This document shows positions 8,107 through 9,372 of a DNA stretch of 9,372 nt, in pieces. Made by a program: the position numbers and the translations under genes. The notes beneath the pieces were generated by a model, which made no database searches, had not been told where the DNA came from, and saw nothing but the letters and a program-made list of their open reading frames with translations. Source of the stretch: an uncultured Pirellulaceae bacterium (GTDB lineage: Bacteria > Planctomycetota > Planctomycetia > Pirellulales > Pirellulaceae). Numbering within the stretch: the first letter of the stretch is position 1; the number at the start of each line of letters is the position of its first letter. The DNA lies in the NCBI GenBank assembly GCA_934255105.1, contig CAKQNH010000126.1:1-9372 (forward strand), written 5' to 3'.

Positions 8107-8411
8107 TCGCTATGGACCGCACAACAGTTGCGGGCTGTCAAGTCTGCGAAACTCCATCGACCGGCTTCCTCGGTTCCGATGACACCGCCCATCAGGCTTT
8201 CGTTCTGTTTTGTGAATCTTCGCTCCGCGCGATTGCTAGCAAACGACGATGTTAGCTGGCAGAGCACCAACGATGCCCGCTGCGACACCGGCCTCGCAGG
8301 CTACATGGTTCTATTAAACCATGATCATGGGATCCGTTCGTGGTGCCCTTTTGTTGCGATCATCGCCATGGATTGGCTTATACACATATTCGCGCTTGGG
8401 GTACCTCCGCT
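8107..8411. other. Intergenic region between glnD and the Cys-rich secreted protein gene
   Basis: I see no convincing gene or glnD terminator in these 305 nt. Two overlapping small inverted repeats lie at 8304-8330. A weak promoter-like pair, TTGCGA (8354-8359) and TATACA (8379-8384), has a long 19-nt spacer ahead of the 8412 start. Short open frames here lack ribosome binding sites and any family resemblance. Confidence 0.5.
8304..8330 (+). repeat. Overlapping, mutually exclusive small inverted repeats
   Basis: CATGGTT (8304-8310) and AACCATG (8317-8323) form a 7-bp stem around CTATTA. CCATGATCATGG (8319-8330) is a perfect 12-bp palindrome sharing CCATG (8319-8323). The shared arm can pair with only one partner at a time. 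It lies 82 nt before the ATG at 8412. It could be an operator for a dimeric regulator, or chance. Confidence 0.4.
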
Positions 8412-9149
8412 ATGAAAAAATTGACTCTAGTCGCCGCAGCGGCGCTATCCTGCTGCATTTACTCTACCACGTTTGCACAGGTTCAAATCCTGCGAGCGAC
8501 CGGCCCGTCAGCCGCTCCTCGATTGGTCTCTGATCAGACACAGCTAGTTGACCAGACTACCAATGCGAACAATCTAGGGTCGGATGCGGTCCAAGTAGTT
8601 CCCAATCCGTTTGACTACTTCGCTGACGAACTTCCGGCGATCACCCCCCAAGCTGCGGCCGAAAACAATTCTCCTCAAATACTTCCTGAAGAGCAAAGCC
8701 TGCTGGAGAATGGGCTGAGTAGCCCCCCTATTGCTAAGCAAGATTCGGATGTTTCCAGCCCAGCGACTCTGCCCGTCGGACGGCACCACCGTCACCAGCG
8801 ATCCGTGGTAGACACCATCGTAGACCAAGCTGCGATCGGCCATACTCCACACGTTAATACCACGCCAATCCAATGGTGTGCCGCTCTACAAACTCCCAAT
8901 CCGGTAGCCGAATGGTTGCTGCGCGAAGAGTGCGTGGCTGGCTTATGGGACGGCTATCCTCAACTGCGGGCTGCTGAATGCGCCCATATGCAGGCACATT
9001 TGTCCGGGCATTGCGGCCACTGTGGCAGCGGAGGTTGTGCCACCATCGCCGGTCCATGCAGTGCTTGTGCCGAGCCCCGCGTCCGCAATCGATACCTCAC
9101 AGGCCCCGCAGACGCCTCGCAAGCCTGCGGTCCATGCAATGGGTATTAG
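8412..9149 (+). CDS. Secreted protein of unknown function with Cys-rich C-terminal tail
   Basis: I do not recognise a family for these 245 residues. I chose ATG 8412 because it gives a textbook signal peptide (MKK, core LTLVAAAALSCCIYS, likely cleavage TFA|QV near 22-23), with GGGG at 8398-8401 about 10 nt upstream. A start at GTG 8340 would put 24 unlikely residues in front of it. Residues about 30-125 are low-complexity, rich in Gln, Asn, Asp, Ser and Pro, and probably disordered, followed by a basic patch GRHHRHQR. From W155 onward the protein is compact-looking and carries ten cysteines: C156, C174, C190, C201, C204, C209, C216, C219, C239, C242. Three CxxC pairs (CGHC, CSAC, CGPC) and nearby His suggest disulfides or metal binding, but no known metal-binding fold is evident. 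It stands alone, with its own gap from glnD and a terminator-like hairpin downstream. Confidence 0.75.
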   Translation: MKKLTLVAAAALSCCIYSTTFAQVQILRATGPSAAPRLVSDQTQLVDQTTNANNLGSDAVQVVPNPFDYFADELPAITPQAAAENNSPQILPEEQSLLENGLSSPPIAKQDSDVSSPATLPVGRHHRHQRSVVDTIVDQAAIGHTPHVNTTPIQWCAALQTPNPVAEWLLREECVAGLWDGYPQLRAAECAHMQAHLSGHCGHCGSGGCATIAGPCSACAEPRVRNRYLTGPADASQACGPCNGY

Positions 9150-9220
9150 TAGTACGACCAGCGGGCTTGATTGACGATTTGAGTCCATTTCACGCTGCGA
9201 ATTGGGTCCGCAAAACCGGG

Positions 9221-9249
9221 CTCGATCTCTACGAGATCGAGAGTTATTA
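9221..9249 (+). terminator. Candidate rho-independent terminator
   Basis: CTCGATCTC (9221-9229), loop TAC, GAGATCGAG (9233-9241) is a perfect 9-bp stem, followed by AGTTATTA, which is only moderately T-rich. It lies about 72 nt after the stop of the Cys-rich protein gene, in the right place and orientation to end that transcript. The weak T-tract leaves room for it being a simple palindrome. Confidence 0.45.
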
Positions 9250-9266
9250 AACGATTTCTTGAACTT

Positions 9267-9324
9267 AAACTCAAACCTAAACTCCATCTTGCAGAGATAT
9301 TAGTTTGAGTTTGAGTTTGAGTTT
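9267..9324. repeat. Inverted degenerate hexamers facing the GTTTGA array
   Basis: The 18 nt at 9267-9284 are three degenerate units of the hexamer in reverse-complement orientation. They match the reverse complement of 9307-9324 at 16 of 18 positions. The 22 nt between would form the loop. The array is thus flanked by an inverted copy of itself and can fold back. Confidence 0.6.
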
Positions 9325-9372
9325 GAGTTTGAGTTTGAGTTTGAGTTTGAGTTTGAGTTTGAGTTTGAGTTT
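9303..9372 (+). repeat. Hexanucleotide tandem array (GTTTGA)n
   Basis: From 9303 to the window edge the sequence is a perfect GTTTGA hexamer repeat, about 11.7 units over 70 nt, and it may continue beyond. One forward frame reads Glu-Phe repeats and another meets TGA in every unit; the reverse strand is open in all frames. Any ORF through it is likely spurious. Such perfect short arrays are prone to slippage and length variation. Confidence 0.97.

Noticed and set aside
8340..8411. Upstream GTG start for the Cys-rich secreted protein
   Set aside because: It would place 24 unrelated residues before a canonical MKK signal peptide; ATG 8412 has a better context.
8943..9287. Minus-strand frame ending in FEFKFK-like residues
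   Set aside because: It is antisense to the Cys-rich gene and its start draws on degenerate hexamer repeats; no ribosome binding site or family resemblance.

Overview
The window looks like a stretch of planctomycete chromosome, most likely from the Pirellulales (Rhodopirellula-like). The strongest sign is the 1158-residue protein at 624-4100. It joins a PVC-type membrane-bound dehydrogenase-like beta-propeller, HEAT-type helical repeats and a C-terminal CxxCH haem domain, an architecture known almost only from Planctomycetes and Verrucomicrobia. Repeat-rich intergenic DNA between ordinary housekeeping genes fits the same group. The genus is inference; no marker gene is present.

Layout: (1) 1-338, minus strand: the N-terminal 112 residues of a NUDIX hydrolase of the Ap4A-hydrolase type, running off the left edge. 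(2) 339-623: a divergent intergenic region with a hairpin/palindrome element and a pair of 9-nt direct repeats. (3) 624-4100 and 4129-4728: the propeller/HEAT/cytochrome protein, followed after 28 nt by a PduO-type ATP:cob(I)alamin adenosyltransferase. (4) 4722-5105: a repeat-rich gap with a 24-bp tandem array overlapping the adenosyltransferase stop codon, then a candidate promoter and a 64-nt inverted repeat ahead of glnB. (5) 5106-5444 and 5464-8106: glnB (PII) and glnD (PII uridylyltransferase/uridylyl-removing enzyme), 19 nt apart, a compact nitrogen-sensing operon. (6) 8107-8411: a gap with overlapping small inverted repeats. (7) 8412-9149: an unrecognised secreted protein with a cysteine-rich tail. 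(8) 9150-9372: a terminator-like hairpin and a GTTTGA hexanucleotide array reaching the right edge.

GlnB and GlnD form one functional unit. GlnD uridylylates PII on Tyr51 when glutamine is low and removes UMP when it is high. All key residues of both proteins appear present, so the switch is predicted to be complete, although its downstream targets (glutamine synthetase, AmtB, NtrB) lie outside the window. The dehydrogenase-like protein and the cobalamin adenosyltransferase are close enough to be co-transcribed, but no biochemical link between them is evident.

I see no complete novel multi-gene system. The points most worth a second look are the repeats: the glnB leader inverted repeat whose only mismatches are G-U wobbles, the 24-bp array with a 48-bp higher-order alternation that supplies a gene's stop codon, the terminal hexamer array, and the small Cys-rich secreted protein.
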